Assembly: GCA_024710565.1 (NCBI GenBank)
Contig: JANJUN010000005.1
Coordinates: forward strand, 1-33,498
Direction of reading: 5' to 3'
Length of the DNA stretch: 33,498 nt
Source: Candidatus Altimarinota bacterium
Lineage (GTDB): Bacteria; Patescibacteriota; Gracilibacteria; BD1-5; UBA6164
Of this stretch, positions 20,996 through 30,781 are shown in pieces (position 1 is the stretch's first letter; each line of letters begins with the position of its first letter). The notes below the pieces were generated by a model. The model made no database searches. It saw only the letters and a program-made list of their open reading frames with translations, and was not told where the DNA came from. Both the position numbers and the translations under genes were made by a program.

Positions 20996-22114
20996 ATGAA
21001 ATTTCAAATAGAAACACTGACTCTGAAAAATGCTTTAGATACGGTAAATCACGCAACAGCAAGTATTTCTACCACTCCTATATTGGAAAATATTTTAATA
21101 AAAGTACACTTTTCAAACATTGTATTCACCGCAAATAATTTAGAAATGGCCATTGAACATGTCGTATCTCAAAATATAAAAATAGAAAATGAGGGAGCTT
21201 TTTGTATTCCTTCAAAAATTTTTACCAATTATATCTCTCTTTTAGAAGATGACACGGTACAAATTGAACTTCTTCATGATAATTCTTTAGAAATAAAAAC
21301 AGAATCCTCAAAAATAAAAATCAAAGGAAATCCAGCAAGTGATTTTCCACTTATTCCAACGATAAAAGAAGTTTCTCACCTCACTCTCAAATCAGATATC
21401 ATTAAAAAATCTATAGAAAAAACTCTTTTTTCTGCTGCCGAATGAAATATTCGTCCAACTTTAGCAGGAATTCTTGTAAATATAAGTCAATGAGTTGCTA
21501 AATTTGCGACTACCGATAGTTTTAGAATGAGTGAATTTAAAGTAGATATTGGAGAAAATATTTCTGGAAACTTTTCTCAAGTTATTCCAAGTAAAACGGC
21601 TTTTGAACTCAAAAGTTTACTGTGAGAAAAAACAGAAATAAAAATAATCGTTTGAGAAAATCAGATTGGTTTTATGTTTGGAAATACAAAATTTTATTCT
21701 AGACTCCTCAATGGAAAATTTCCTGATTATGAATGATTTTTCCCAACTTCATACAATTCAAGAGCGATTATCAATAGATTTGACCTCATCTCAGGGCTTA
21801 AAAAAATTAACCTTCTCTCAAGAGAAACCAATTATTCTATTAAAATGAGTATTTCAAATGAAACTGGTATTTTAATAGAAACTTCTCAAACTCAGATCTG
21901 AGAAGCAAGAATTCATCTCGTTGGATCTATTGAGTGAGAAGAAGCCATTATCTGACTGAATAGTGAATACCTCCTAGAAGCACTTGGAGCGATTGACACG
22001 AGTCACGTTTCTATTAGTTTTGAATCTCCTCTTTCTCCAATACTCATCACTGGGATTTCAGAAGACAATAAAAAAGATGGATTTAGACACATCATTATGC
22101 CACTAAAAATATAA
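20996..22114 (+). CDS. dnaN: DNA polymerase III sliding clamp (beta subunit)
   Basis: Ring-shaped processivity clamp that tethers polymerase to DNA. The three clamp domains are recognisable: domain 1 with MKFQIETLTLKNALDTVNHA and TPILENILIKV, domain 2 starting near TLFSAAEGNIRPTLAGILVNI with ATTDSFRMSE, and domain 3 ending in PLSPILITG and the C-terminal GFRHIIMPLKI, the usual xMPxRx end. Length of 372 residues is standard. UGA encodes Gly at several places, including SAAEGNIRP, where most clamps have Glu-Asn-Pro-like loops. It is monocistronic, with its own promoter and a strong terminator. dnaA is not adjacent, so this is not clearly an origin. Confidence 0.95.
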
Positions 22115-22175
22115 AACCGAAGGAATGATACTTTTCAGAAAGGAGCATTGTAAAAAAATACTTATAAATAGTACT

Positions 22176-22212
22176 GATGATTTCTCGATTGTAGAGAAAT
22201 CATCTTTTTTTT
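22176..22212 (+). terminator. dnaN terminator
   Basis: A perfect 11-bp stem GATGATTTCTC (22176-22186) with GAGAAATCATC (22194-22204), a 7-base loop and a run of T. Confidence 0.92.
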
Positions 22213-22276
22213 ATTTTTACTCAACTTATAAAAACCTCTCCCCCCTTTCTCATTTTTATTGAAAAACACAAAAATG

Positions 22277-22304
22277 TTGACAGCATCTTTTTTTTCTATA
22301 TAAG
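22277..22304 (+). promoter_or_regulatory. promoter of the glycosyltransferase gene
   Basis: TTGACA (22277-22282) and TATAAG (22299-22304) with a 16-bp spacer, 30 bp upstream of the ATG. Confidence 0.6.
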
Positions 22305-22334
22305 TTATGAAATTTAAATTTTATTTCATTTTAT

Positions 22335-23621
22335 ATGCAATTATTTCCCCATACCTCAGAGAAAGAAAAATCACGTTTATTTCAAGAACAATATACTACA
22401 GAACAACTTGCTATAGATAGCGAAAGAAAAGAAAGATTAACACATATCGTTTCTTGTCTTTGACCTATGAAAGATGAGTGTAAATTATCTATTTGTATTC
22501 CAGCATATCGTGAATCAGGAATTATTGAAAATACTCTCAAACACTATACCATCAATCAAATCGATAATACCGGAAACAAACTCGATCCAAATATATTTGA
22601 AATAAATATTTTAGTAAATAAACCAAATCCAAATACTCCCGATGATAGAGAAATGTTGGAAGAAATTTATAACTTTAAATCTGCTTATAGTGAATACCAA
22701 ATAAATATTGCTCAAGTAGTATATAATTTTCCTAAAAAACCTGTTATTTGATTGATATTTAAAGATATAGCAGACGCTGTTATCATAAGAAATCTAGACA
22801 GAACTTGAGTCTCTAGCAAAGATAAATCCAGTTTGATATTAAGAACCGCTGGAGCTGATGTAGAATCTCTCAATCCTCTTTTATTATCACGTACTCTTTC
22901 TATATTTTCCAATTCAAATGTCGTTGCTCATCGCTGAGAGACTCGCCTTCCACCGGAATTATTGAAGTCTTTTCCACTTCTACATGTTATGCAAACATTA
23001 GCCGTATTTTTACTCAGACAATATCATGGAAATCAAACTATAAATGGTCCTTTTTCCTATAGCGCAGAAGCCTATGCAAGAGTAGGGTGATTTAACGCAA
23101 AAAAATCTTTATGAGAAGAAATTGACCTCTCAAAAAAGATTTGGGCCCTCACTCACAATATAGAAGAACAACTCTTATTTATAAAAGATTTAGTAAAAGA
23201 TGTCCTCAATAATCCAAGAAGACAAATTCACTCCTTAATACACGGATCTGGGATGGCTGGAAGATATCAAAATTTTTGACAAACCTCTCACGAAAATCAT
23301 TTAAGAGCCGTTGGAAATGATTGGAAAAACATTACTGCTGAAAATATTCCCGATTTTTGTCAGCTCACTAGCGAAAATCTTTCTCGTGAAGTTTCGGCGT
23401 ATTATCGTGTATATGTAAAGATTGCGCAATCAAATAATACTCCTATCGAAGAAATCGATATCATATTTATGAAAGCATTTCGCCTTTCTGGAATTACTGA
23501 GTATACTTTCAATAAAGGAAGTCACAATACGGATAATTCTATCGAAATAAAAAATATAGATGGGCTTATTTTGCAAATGAAAAACCAAAATTTTTCTTGG
23601 AAAAAAAAATTTGGCTTATAG
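22335..23621 (+). CDS. Glycosyltransferase family 2-like protein
   Basis: Probable GT-A-fold sugar transferase, 428 residues. It has a helical N-terminal extension of ~45 residues, then the nucleotide-sugar strand LSICIPAYRESGIIENTL, a long middle part, and ILRTAGADVESLNP, which takes the place of the DxD strand. Later FSYSAEAYARVGGFN and SLGEEIDLSKKIW match the acceptor-side G-G-F and (E/D)D motifs of GT2 enzymes. No membrane helix is evident, so it is cytoplasmic or peripheral. The substrate is unknown; cell-surface glycan is the likeliest pathway. It is monocistronic and convergent with the UPF0489 gene, with no clear terminator between them. The stop is TAG. Confidence 0.78.
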
Positions 23622-23655
23622 ATGTTTTTACTTTTCTTCTCTGTTTTTAAATAGA

Positions 23656-24378
23656 CTAAAAAGGAGAAAATATATCCCTCAATACCTTCAATGCCAAGTT
23701 TTGTTCTATAAAAAAGGGGGATGTCGCAACGGTGATAATTTTTGCTTTTTTTGCAATATCTAAAATAATTTTTTTCTTGAGTTCAGAATCGATATAATCC
23801 AAATTTGGTTCAAAAAAATCTAAATCCAGATTTAAAATAATCGACGCATCTTCTATTTTTTCAAAATCATATGAAAGTAAATCCGACTCACTTCTGATTT
23901 GAACGACTTTTTTCACAAAACCATTTTGTACTGCCGGGATGATATAATTTCCGACATTCACTCAAAAATTGGTATACTCAAATACTTTTTGTAAATCTTT
24001 TATTTCTTCTTTAGAAATTATTTTTTCTGGTACTCGTGTATCAGCATGTTCATCAATATGATACAAGATATTATTTTCTGAGATAATTCACTCGTGTTTT
24101 GCCAAATACCAAAAATACAGTGCATGATTGTGATTATCAAAAAGATAGAGAGGAATTCATTGCCAGTTTATTTTATAAAAATTTTTAAGACCTCTAGCTG
24201 AGACCAGATTTCCATCAAAATCAAAGTCCTCAAAAACGATTTCATCTCCAAGTTCCACCTGAGAAAAGTCCTCTATTTCCAATAAACTTGGAACAAAGAG
24301 CTTTTTATTTGCTCTTTTATCAAAAGAAAATGCATTATTTCAAAGACACTCTGTAATATAAAATGAGTTTTTATACAT
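23656..24378 (-). CDS. UPF0489-family protein (arginase-like fold)
   Basis: 240 residues. The pattern DNHNHALYFW at about residue 82, LYHIDEHADTR at about residue 103 and NLDLDFFEP at about residue 186 matches the UPF0489 family, whose members share the metal-binding Asp/His layout of the ureohydrolase fold. The biochemical role of the family is not established. The Asp and His residues are present, so metal binding is plausible. It is divergent from nth, with about 64 bp between the starts. No signal peptide or membrane segment is seen. Confidence 0.75.
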
Positions 24379-24385
24379 AAATATT

Positions 24386-24412
24386 TATACAATTTAAATT
24401 TTTCCTTATAAT
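24386..24412 (+). promoter_or_regulatory. nth promoter
   Basis: TATACA (24386-24391) and TATAAT (24407-24412) with a 15-bp spacer, 30 bp upstream of the nth ATG. Confidence 0.5.
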
Positions 24413-24442
24413 ATAAAAAAATTAAAAATAACCAAGTTGAAA

Positions 24443-25066
24443 ATGAAAATAAAAGAAATCATCCAAAAACTTGATGAACTCTTCCCAAATCCAAAAACAG
24501 AACTTGAATTCAATAATGAGTTTCAATTATTGATAGCTATTATTATGTCCGCTCAAACTACAGATAAACAAGTCAATAAAATCAATAAAATATTTTTTAC
24601 CAAATTTTCTACTCCCAAAGAACTCTATGAGTTGTGAGAGGATGAAATCAGAAGAAATATAAATAAAATATGACTCTACAATTCAAAAGCAAAAAATATT
24701 TTTCTCACTTCAAAAATGTTGTATGAACAATTTGACCAAAAAATTCCTGAAAGTTTACCAACACTCCAAACACTTCCTTGAGTTGGGATAAAAACAGCAA
24801 AAGTTTGGCTTTCTGTAGTAAAAAATGAGCCCTATTTAGCCGTTGATACGCACGTCCATAGAGTACTCAATCGTTTAGGAATAGTCAAAACAAAAACCCC
24901 TCTTGAAACCGATAAAATCGCTGAAAAAAAATTAAAAAAAGAAGACCTCGCTCGTCTTCATCATACCCTTATATTATTTGGAAGGTATTATTGTACCGCA
25001 AAAAAACCAAAATGTAGAGATTGTGTACTAACTGAATATTGTTCTTATAAAGAAAAAAATCTCTAA
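24443..25066 (+). CDS. nth: Endonuclease III (DNA glycosylase/AP lyase)
   Basis: Removes oxidised pyrimidines and cleaves abasic sites in base-excision repair. The helix-hairpin-helix is LPGVGIKTAKVWL with the catalytic Lys of GIKTA, and the catalytic Asp lies in AVDTHVHRV. The iron-sulphur loop is complete at the C-terminus: C-x6-C-x2-C-x5-C (CTAKKPKCRDCVLTEYC). Length of 207 residues matches the family (about 210). An in-frame TTG at 24437 is possible, but ATG 24443 fits the usual start. Its end overlaps a bidirectional terminator. Confidence 0.96.
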
Positions 25067-25080
25067 AAAAGAGATTTTTA
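25053..25080. terminator. bidirectional terminator between nth and the convergent gene
   Basis: AAAATCTC (25056-25063) pairs with GAGATTTT (25071-25078) around a 7-base loop. It contains both the nth stop and the stop of the minus-strand gene. Confidence 0.8.
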
Positions 25081-25377
25081 TGCTGCTTCAGAATATAAAT
25101 CATCATTCGCCGCATGATCTAAAATAGACCTAAATCTTCTATCATAATTTGCAAAAAGAGCTTCTACAGAAAGTCCTGTTTTTTCTAATTCACCAGCAAC
25201 CACAGATTCGCTTCCTGGATTTTCTCATATAATTTGATTTATTCTTTGTTCAAATTGAGCAAATAATTCAGGATCCAGTCAAAGTCACTTTAAGTTTTCT
25301 AAATTTTGTTGTAATTGAGGGTCAATTTTTGCATCTAAACTTTCATGTAAAGTTTTGCTTTCTCTATTTTTAGCCAT
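25078..25377 (-). CDS. Hypothetical 99-residue helical protein
   Basis: Not recognised. It is acidic, soluble and probably helical throughout (KTLHESLDAKIDPQLQQNL, GELEKTGLSVEALFANY), without cysteine or membrane segments. UGA is Gly in LKGLGLDPE and IIGENPG. It is the last gene of the minus-strand block that starts with pilB or the 97-residue ORF, 24 bp behind the latter, so it may relate to the pilus system or merely share transcription. Confidence 0.65.
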
Positions 25378-25401
25378 TTGTTTTTGTTTTAGAATATAAA
25401 A

Positions 25402-25695
25402 TTATATTATTTGTTTGAGATCTCGTATACTCGTCGTAGTTGCATTTTTTATGCCATTATTTCTCGCCTGTTTCAAAGCTCGTTCTATATTTGAAACTGC
25501 TTTTCCAAGAAGAATCTCTTGTTGTTCTCTCATTTCAATTTTTATTTGCGCAATACTAGAAAGAATTTTTTCAAAATTATTCAAAATATTTTGTTTTTTT
25601 CTCTCATCTACTACTTGAAAAATTTGCCTTATCTCATATCTATCTTTCTGTGTCAGCAAATCATTTTCTAAGAGTTTTTCTAAAAGTACATTCAT
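25402..25695 (-). CDS. Hypothetical 97-residue coiled-coil protein
   Basis: Not recognised. It is predicted almost entirely helical, with heptad-like spacing (IRQIFQVVDERKKQNILNNF, IAQIKIEMREQQEILL). It has a basic C-terminal half and no UGA codon. It lies between pilB and the 99-residue ORF in the same direction. A TATAAT-containing promoter lies directly upstream, so it can be expressed apart from pilB. Confidence 0.65.
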   Translation of the reverse strand: MNVLLEKLLENDLLTQKDRYEIRQIFQVVDERKKQNILNNFEKILSSIAQIKIEMREQQEILLGKAVSNIERALKQARNNGIKNATTTSIRDLKQII

Positions 25696-25725
25696 TGAAA
25701 AAATATTAAAAAATACATCTCAGAC

Positions 25726-25754
25726 ATTATAACAGATTTTTGGGAAAAATACAA
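25726..25754 (-). promoter_or_regulatory. promoter of the two small pilus-side ORFs
   Basis: On minus, TTGTAT (25754-25749) and TATAAT (25731-25726) with a 17-bp spacer, 31 bp upstream of the ATG at 25695. Confidence 0.45.
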
Positions 25755-25762
25755 ATTTTTCT

Positions 25763-27085
25763 TTAATTTCCAAGTACACTGAGTATCTCCTCAATAGAGG
25801 TGTCTCACATCACTACTTTGAGAAATGCATCTTCCTTTATGGTGACCATTCCATCTCAGATAGCCTGTATTTCAAGTTGTGTACGAGATGCATTTTGCAA
25901 GAGAAGATTTTCTATTTTTTCATTCATCTCTAGTACTTCATACACTCATAATCTTCCTTTATATCCAGTATGATTACAGTGATTACATCATTCATCTCCT
26001 GCCTTATAAAGAAATATTTCTTCTTTATTTTTTATATATTTTCCAACCTTTCAGACAATAGTACTTTTTACTTTCTCCTCTACTTGATATTTTACTTTAC
26101 ACTTTGGACAAAGTTTTCTTACGAGTCTTTGAGAAATAATCATTCTCAAACTGGAAGAAAGTAAAAGTGGGTCTACTCAAAGATTCACAAGTCTAGAAAG
26201 CGTGTGTACTGCTGAATTGGTATGAAGTGTTGAAAAAACTAAATGCCCCGTGATAGATGCCTCTACAGCAAGTTTTGCAGTTTCCTCATCTCTGATTTCT
26301 CATACCATGATGATATCGGGATCTTGTCTCAAAAGTGATCTGAGTCCTTCTGCAAAATTAAATCCTATGCTTGGGTTAATTTGTGTATGATTTACTCACG
26401 GAATCCTATATTCTACGGGATCCTCAAGAGTGGAAATATTGTTTTTTTCAGCATCAAATTGTGTAAGAAGAGAAAAAAGTGTAGTAGATTTTCAGCTTCC
26501 TGTCGGTCAAACTGCCAAAATCATTCCATGAGTATCTCAAAGATGTTTTTTTATTTTAATCATATTATACGGAAGTATCCCAAGATTTTTTAACTCCCCC
26601 GGTTTTTCTTCTTTTTTGAGAATTCTAATAACACACTTCTCTCAATAAATATTTGGCAAAACAGAAACTCTCAAATCGATACTTTTTCCTCAAAAAAGGT
26701 TAAAATTTATTTTTCCATCTTGTGGTAATCTCTGTTCATCAATCCTCAAATATGCCATAATTTTTATCCTCGCTATCAGAGAATTTGCCCTTTTTAAATC
26801 TATTGTTTTATAGGGAATAAAGTTTCCATCGATTCTCAAACGAATTCGTATCTCTTTATCTCCAGGTTCAATATGTATATCAGAGGCTCATTTTTGAATC
26901 GCACTTAAAAATAAATCATTGACAAATGAGATAATATTTTCATCATCTTCTTTTTGGATTTGATTCATAGAAAGGTGTGATCATTTCAGTCATACTGAAG
27001 ATGCACTAGAAACAGAAAACAAATCATCAACTCACGAGCTCTGAGTTTTTTTATTTTCTGATTTTTGGGTAAGATTCATCATCAT
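25763..27085 (-). CDS. pilB: Type IV pilus assembly ATPase PilB (GspE family)
   Basis: Hexameric cytoplasmic ATPase that drives pilin polymerisation. Motifs: the N2-domain [21 protein letters not shown], Walker A GPTGSGKS at about residues 191-198 (two Gly by UGA), the Asp box EDPVEY, Walker B GEIRDEE, the His box STLHTNSA, and the zinc tetracysteine CPKC with CNHC. Length of 440 residues is short because the N1 domain is largely missing: about 45 low-complexity residues precede the N2 domain. The start is the first of three consecutive ATGs (27085); an in-frame GTG at 27103 is possible. It follows the prepilin-LRR gene, with an intervening hairpin. Confidence 0.93.
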
Positions 27086-27195
27086 TTCTTTTATTTTAGA
27101 CACATTTTTATTATTAAAAAGTAATCTAATAGTATAATAACATATAAAATATTTTTTGCCAAGGATTTATATTTGACTTTTAATGATTATATTTT

Positions 27196-27226
27196 AAAAA
27201 AACACCTCTTTTTAAGAGAGATGTTT
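27196..27226 (-). terminator. imperfect terminator after the prepilin gene
   Basis: On minus, AACATCTCTCTT and AAGAGGTGTT form a stem with one bulge, followed by a run of seven T. It could attenuate expression of pilB relative to the prepilin. Confidence 0.6.
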
Positions 27227-28713
27227 TACCGATTTGGTCAAAAGAGAGGGAAAAATTTTGATTCCCAATTTCAAACCATAGAAATAGACCAAACTCCTGG
27301 ATCTTCCCGTGTAAAATTTATTTTTCCTATATTATCCTCTTCTGGGTCAATATTTTTCGCTATATCTAAATTAGATGGTGTAATACTATGATACCATCCT
27401 CCATGATATGTACTAAAAGCATATTGTGATTCTTCTGTAGAACCATTTTCTAAATGATATACGATTTTTTCCGATGGATGTGAAGCAAAGTCAAAATAAT
27501 TATTTCATATATAAAATCTTTTCAATGTTTCAAGTGGGAATGTCATTCATCACTCTGAAGCTCTTTCATTAAAAACCTTCAGAGGCATTCTAATTTCTTC
27601 TAAGGGATTTCCAATAAATGCTAATTTTCCTGGATATAGAAGAGATTCTGGCAAGGAGATATGAGTAATATTATTGTATCCAAAAGCCTGTTCTCAAAAT
27701 CTTTTTACAGATTGAGTATTAAATGTAATATTTTGTATTGTTCATTGATACGATCAAAAGTTATTACAACTAAAATCATAATCCCATATTCATTCATCAC
27801 AAAAAGCACCATCTCAGATCTCAGTTATCAATTGATTATTGATGGTATCAGTAATAGTAACACTTGTCTGAGAACATCCTGGTTCATCAAATTTATATTT
27901 TACAATAGCAAACTCTCCGTCTACTGGTTCCCCAGTATCTGGGTCAATTACACTCCCCAAATCGAAACAATTAGAATTTTGATTGGTGAGACCTCCCCCA
28001 GGAGTATTTCCCCCTCCTTGAGAAGGAGGATTTACAATATCATCTATAACTTCAGGAATTTGAGATCAAGAAGTAGTCACTGGTGAAACATCTCATGTGC
28101 TAATAATATCATACTCATCCCCTGATTCTTCTGAAAAAGTAATTTGTTTTCCCCCATTTTCCTCATCTTCGTCTATAATATCTGGGTCGTTTTGTAATGG
28201 TTGTTTTGAACCACTTGGAAATACCACTACATAGGTTCCGATAGTATAAATAAATCTCTGAGTGTAATCAATAGAATCCGCATAGGTTTGATAAAATGCG
28301 ATAGTTTGAGGATCATTTTCTAAATACGCCGTAAGTTGATATTTATCTTTATTTCCATTTACGGTATAAGTATAACAAACTCACGCATCATTAGAAGCAT
28401 CTCAGATAACTCTCAAACTTTGTTTCGAGTTTTCTCATAAACATCCCTGCATAAAAATCAGATTTCCATCTTGCCAATATGCTGATATTTTTTCATTATC
28501 TGGGTTTGGAAGTTTTGGTTTTTGAGCAAGAAATAATTCAATTCCACTTCTCACCTCTGAAAGCTCAGATATTCTTTTCCCATCTTTAGCGTTTTTTACA
28601 TATCATTGAAATGATATAAATGCTATTACGGCTAAAATAGCAAGAATACTGATCACAATAATCAATTCTACTAAAGTAAATGCCTGAGTGCGATATTTTT
28701 TTTGTTCCTCCAT
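27226..28713 (-). CDS. Type IV prepilin-like protein with BspA-type leucine-rich repeats
   Basis: A cell-surface protein, probably assembled in or on a type IV pilus and built to bind a target. The N-terminus has a class III prepilin signal: a basic leader, then AFTLVELIIVISILAILAVI with Glu+5 and the hydrophobic N-helix. A pilin-like head follows with a Cys pair, then a Gly/Pro/acidic linker (about residues 210-280), then BspA-like LRR_5 units: TEIGDGAFCDEGI, KRFGEQAFGYNNITHISLP and LAFIGNPLEEIRMP. Length is 495 residues, against 120-180 for a typical pilin. No FTLVE-processing peptidase lies in the window. The prepilin is encoded immediately upstream of pilB. Confidence 0.85.
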
Positions 28714-28763
28714 AGATACCTGTTAAATATTAAAATATAGTTGTGATATATTCTATCTTTCAA

Positions 28764-28791
28764 AGTATAATATATTAAAAAAAAAATGCAA
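28764..28791 (-). promoter_or_regulatory. prepilin-LRR promoter
   Basis: On minus, TTGCAT (28791-28786) and TATACT (28769-28764) with a 16-bp spacer, about 50 bp upstream of the ATG. Confidence 0.5.
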
Positions 28792-28818
28792 CTGCTCATA
28801 ATTCGTATAATAAAAGAA

Positions 28819-29712
28819 TTATTCGTTATATTTTCAAAACCAAGTTAACTGTCTTTTGGCATAATTCCTATTTCATTGTTGTACCTTAGTAATACATTCT
28901 GATAGTGTATATTTTCACTCTAAATATCCGATGACTTCTTGATATCCTATCGTCTTGAGTCAAAAATCAGTTTTTTTATATCACATTTGTAAAATATTTT
29001 TCACCTCATCTATAAGACCATCATCAAACATTTTTTGAACTCTTTGATTTATTTTTTGATACAAGAGTTCTCTATCGCCATCATACGGAGTCAAAATAAG
29101 CGTATCATATCGATATTTTTTTTCTGTTTGAAATTCCTTTTTTGATTTTCAAGTGAGCATTTTCACCTCTATTCCACGAATAACGTAATTCAAATTATTG
29201 GGGTGAATTTCACGTGCATACTCTGGATCTATTGTTTTGAGTTTTTCATACACAAAATCTTTTCCAAATTGCTTTGCTTCTATTTCCAAACTTTGTCTTA
29301 AAGTTTCGTCTGCCGGAACTTTTGGGATATCAAAATCATACATGAGGCTATCAATATATAACCCTGTTCCTCAAACAAGTATGGGAATTTTTCATTGGGT
29401 GTGTATTTGTGAAATCAGACTTTCAGCATCTTGCTTAAATTGTCAAACACTATACCCCACATCTGGAGAAATAATATCTATCATATAATGCGGAATTCCC
29501 TGCATTTCCTCGCGAGTTACTTTTCCCGTTCAAATATCAAGATGTCTAAAAATTTGTCTTGAATCAGTAGAAATAATTTCAGAATTCAGATATTTTGCTA
29601 TATTTACCCCCAAACCAGTTTTTCCACTCGCTGTTGGACCATAGATAACAATTATTTTTTGAAAATCTGATTTATTTTCTAAAAAATTTTGTATTTTTTG
29701 GTAGTAATTCAT
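28819..29712 (-). CDS. miaA: tRNA dimethylallyltransferase (MiaA)
   Basis: Attaches a dimethylallyl group to A37 of tRNAs reading UNN codons, the substrate for later methylthiolation. P-loop YGPTASGKT at residues 24-32, the [17 protein letters not shown] region, [18 protein letters not shown], and the C-terminal [16 protein letters not shown] and [11 protein letters not shown], which is the usual end of MiaA. Length of 297 residues is standard. Its partner in the pathway would be a MiaB-type enzyme; the MtaB-type gene at 8.8 kb is a relative. It is monocistronic on minus, divergent from the tRNA cluster. Confidence 0.95.
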
Positions 29713-29738
29713 ATTTTTAAAAGTTAATATTCTTTGAT

Positions 29739-29766
29739 ACTATACGCAAAAAAAATAAAAATACAA
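29739..29766 (-). promoter_or_regulatory. miaA promoter
   Basis: On minus, TTGTAT (29766-29761) and TATAGT (29744-29739) with a 16-bp spacer, 26 bp upstream of the ATG. Confidence 0.45.
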
Positions 29767-29784
29767 AAAAAGTGAAAAAAAATT

Positions 29785-29812
29785 TTGACAGAATGAAGAT
29801 TTTTCATAATAT
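29785..29812 (+). promoter_or_regulatory. promoter of the tRNA cluster
   Basis: TTGACA (29785-29790) with TAATAT (29807-29812), 16 bp between them, 33 bp before tRNA-Thr. Confidence 0.5.
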
Positions 29813-29845
29813 ATGTCTCGCTTCGGTAGGAAGCAAAATAAAAAA

Positions 29846-29921
29846 GCCAATATAGCTCAGTTGGTAGAGCATTCGCCTTGTAAGCGAACGGTCATCGGTT
29901 CAATTCCGATTATTGGCTCCA
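29846..29921 (+). tRNA. tRNA-Thr (UGU)
   Basis: Cloverleaf with acceptor stem GCCAATA/TATTGGC, D arm AGCTCAGTTGGTAGAGC, anticodon loop CTTGTAA (anticodon TGT) and T arm with GGTTCAATTCC. Discriminator T and encoded CCA. Confidence 0.95.
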
Positions 29922-30023
29922 TTTCATTTTAAAGCCAAAAGCTGAAAGCAAAAAGCCGAAAGCTATAAAGATTTTATCTTTACATGCCTTAAACTTGGAA
30001 CTGGAAGCTTTTTTCTTTTATAC

Positions 30024-30108
30024 GGGTCGATACCAGAGTGGTCAAATGGGGCGGACTGTAAATCCGCTGGCTACGCCTTCGTAAGTTCAAATCTTACTCG
30101 GCCCACCA
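30024..30108 (+). tRNA. tRNA-Tyr (GUA)
   Basis: Acceptor GGGTCGA/TCGGCCC with one G-U pair, anticodon loop CTGTAAA (anticodon GTA), a long class II variable arm, discriminator A and encoded CCA. The 102 bp between it and tRNA-Thr hold only short imperfect AAAGC-type repeats. Confidence 0.95.
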
Positions 30109-30191
30109 TTTAGTTCTTATTTCCAGCAATAGAATTGAGTTGGAAAGATGATTTAAACTAGTGGTTTTTACTAGATTTTTTTACATTATAC

Positions 30192-30275
30192 GCCGGGGTG
30201 GTGAAATGGTAGACACGCTGGTCTTAGAAGCCAGTGCTTAATCGCGTGAGAGTTCAAGTCTCTCTTCCGGCACCA
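30192..30275 (+). tRNA. tRNA-Leu (UAG)
   Basis: Acceptor GCCGGGG/TTCCGGC with two G-U pairs, anticodon loop CTTAGAA (anticodon TAG), a long variable arm, discriminator A and encoded CCA. Its 3' end is the left copy of a 24-bp direct repeat. Confidence 0.95.
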
Positions 30276-30278
30276 ATC
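30255..30278 (+). repeat. 24-bp direct repeat, copy 1 (3' end of tRNA-Leu)
   Basis: Covers the distal T-arm, the acceptor strand, CCA and three following bases of tRNA-Leu. An identical copy lies 138 bp downstream at 30417-30440. Confidence 0.9.
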
Positions 30279-30293
30279 TAAAAATATGGTCCA

Positions 30294-30416
30294 AATTCAA
30301 GATAATCTTTGTTTTACTTTAAAGTAAGAAAGACTTGAATTGAGGGTTTCTGCAAAGCAGAAATTCAAATGCGATGAATAAGAGCATTTGAAACGACTGT
30401 CCGACCCGTAGGGCGA
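30294..30416 (+). other. Run of four hairpins between the tRNA-Leu end repeats
   Basis: Four successive inverted repeats fill the space. AATTCAAG (30294-30301) pairs with CTTGAATT (30334-30341) and encloses TTACTTTAAAGTAA. TTTCTGC pairs with GCAGAAA (30347-30363). TTCAAATGC pairs with GCATTTGAA (30364-30392). A short CCC/GGG stem lies at 30399-30417. There is no ORF. It would be transcribed with tRNA-Leu and could be a small structured RNA ending in a tRNA-like CCA. Confidence 0.55.
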
Positions 30417-30440
30417 CAAGTCTCTCTTCCGGCACCAATC
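30417..30440 (+). repeat. 24-bp direct repeat, copy 2 (orphan tRNA-Leu 3' end)
   Basis: Exact copy of 30255-30278. The tRNA body before it is missing, so this is an orphan tRNA 3' end of the kind left by integration or duplication at a tRNA gene. Confidence 0.9.
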
Positions 30441-30495
30441 CAATATTTTATATTTTGTATCGTATTAAGCGAACAATTAAAACAACAATTTTATT

Positions 30496-30714
30496 ATGAA
30501 AACAGGAATACATCCAGCTTCAAAAAAAGTAAAATATATTTGTTCTTGTGGAAATGTGGTTGAAGTAGCTTCTACATTAAAAGAAGATGAAATCAGAGTT
30601 GAAATCTGTTCAAAATGTCATCCATTCTATACAGGTGAACAAAGAATCCTTAAAACTGGTGCAGTTGATAAATTCTATGCTAGAATGAAAAAAACTGAAA
30701 CATTGAAAAAATAG
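30496..30714 (+). CDS. rpmE: 50S ribosomal protein bL31
   Basis: Small protein at the central protuberance of the large subunit, bridging to the 30S head. [19 protein letters not shown] is the bL31 start. The cysteines in CSCG and [10 protein letters not shown] mark the zinc-binding (C+) form, and the sequence ends in the basic [10 protein letters not shown]. 72 residues is normal. It stands alone between the tRNA-Leu repeat region and its own GAAA-loop terminator. No UGA codon occurs in it. Confidence 0.97.
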   Translation: MKTGIHPASKKVKYICSCGNVVEVASTLKEDEIRVEICSKCHPFYTGEQRILKTGAVDKFYARMKKTETLKK

Positions 30715-30739
30715 TCTGAGAAATCAGATTATTTTTTTT
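30707..30739 (+). terminator. rpmE terminator
   Basis: The stem AATAGTCTGA pairs with TCAGATTATT around a GAAA tetraloop and runs into eight T. The rpmE stop TAG lies in its 5' arm. Confidence 0.85.
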
Positions 30740-30749
30740 GAAATAAAAT

Positions 30750-30776
30750 TTGACTTTCTTTTTTTTTCTATATAAT
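30750..30776 (+). promoter_or_regulatory. rplJ-rplL operon promoter
   Basis: TTGACT (30750-30755) and a perfect TATAAT (30771-30776) with a 15-bp spacer. Transcription would start near 30783, giving a leader of about 160 nt. Confidence 0.75.
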
Positions 30777-30781
30777 CAAAC

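Noticed and set aside
29930-29970. AAAGC-type short repeats between tRNA-Thr and tRNA-Tyr as a CRISPR or VNTR
   Set aside because: Units are short, irregular and without spacers; low-complexity sequence is enough to explain them.
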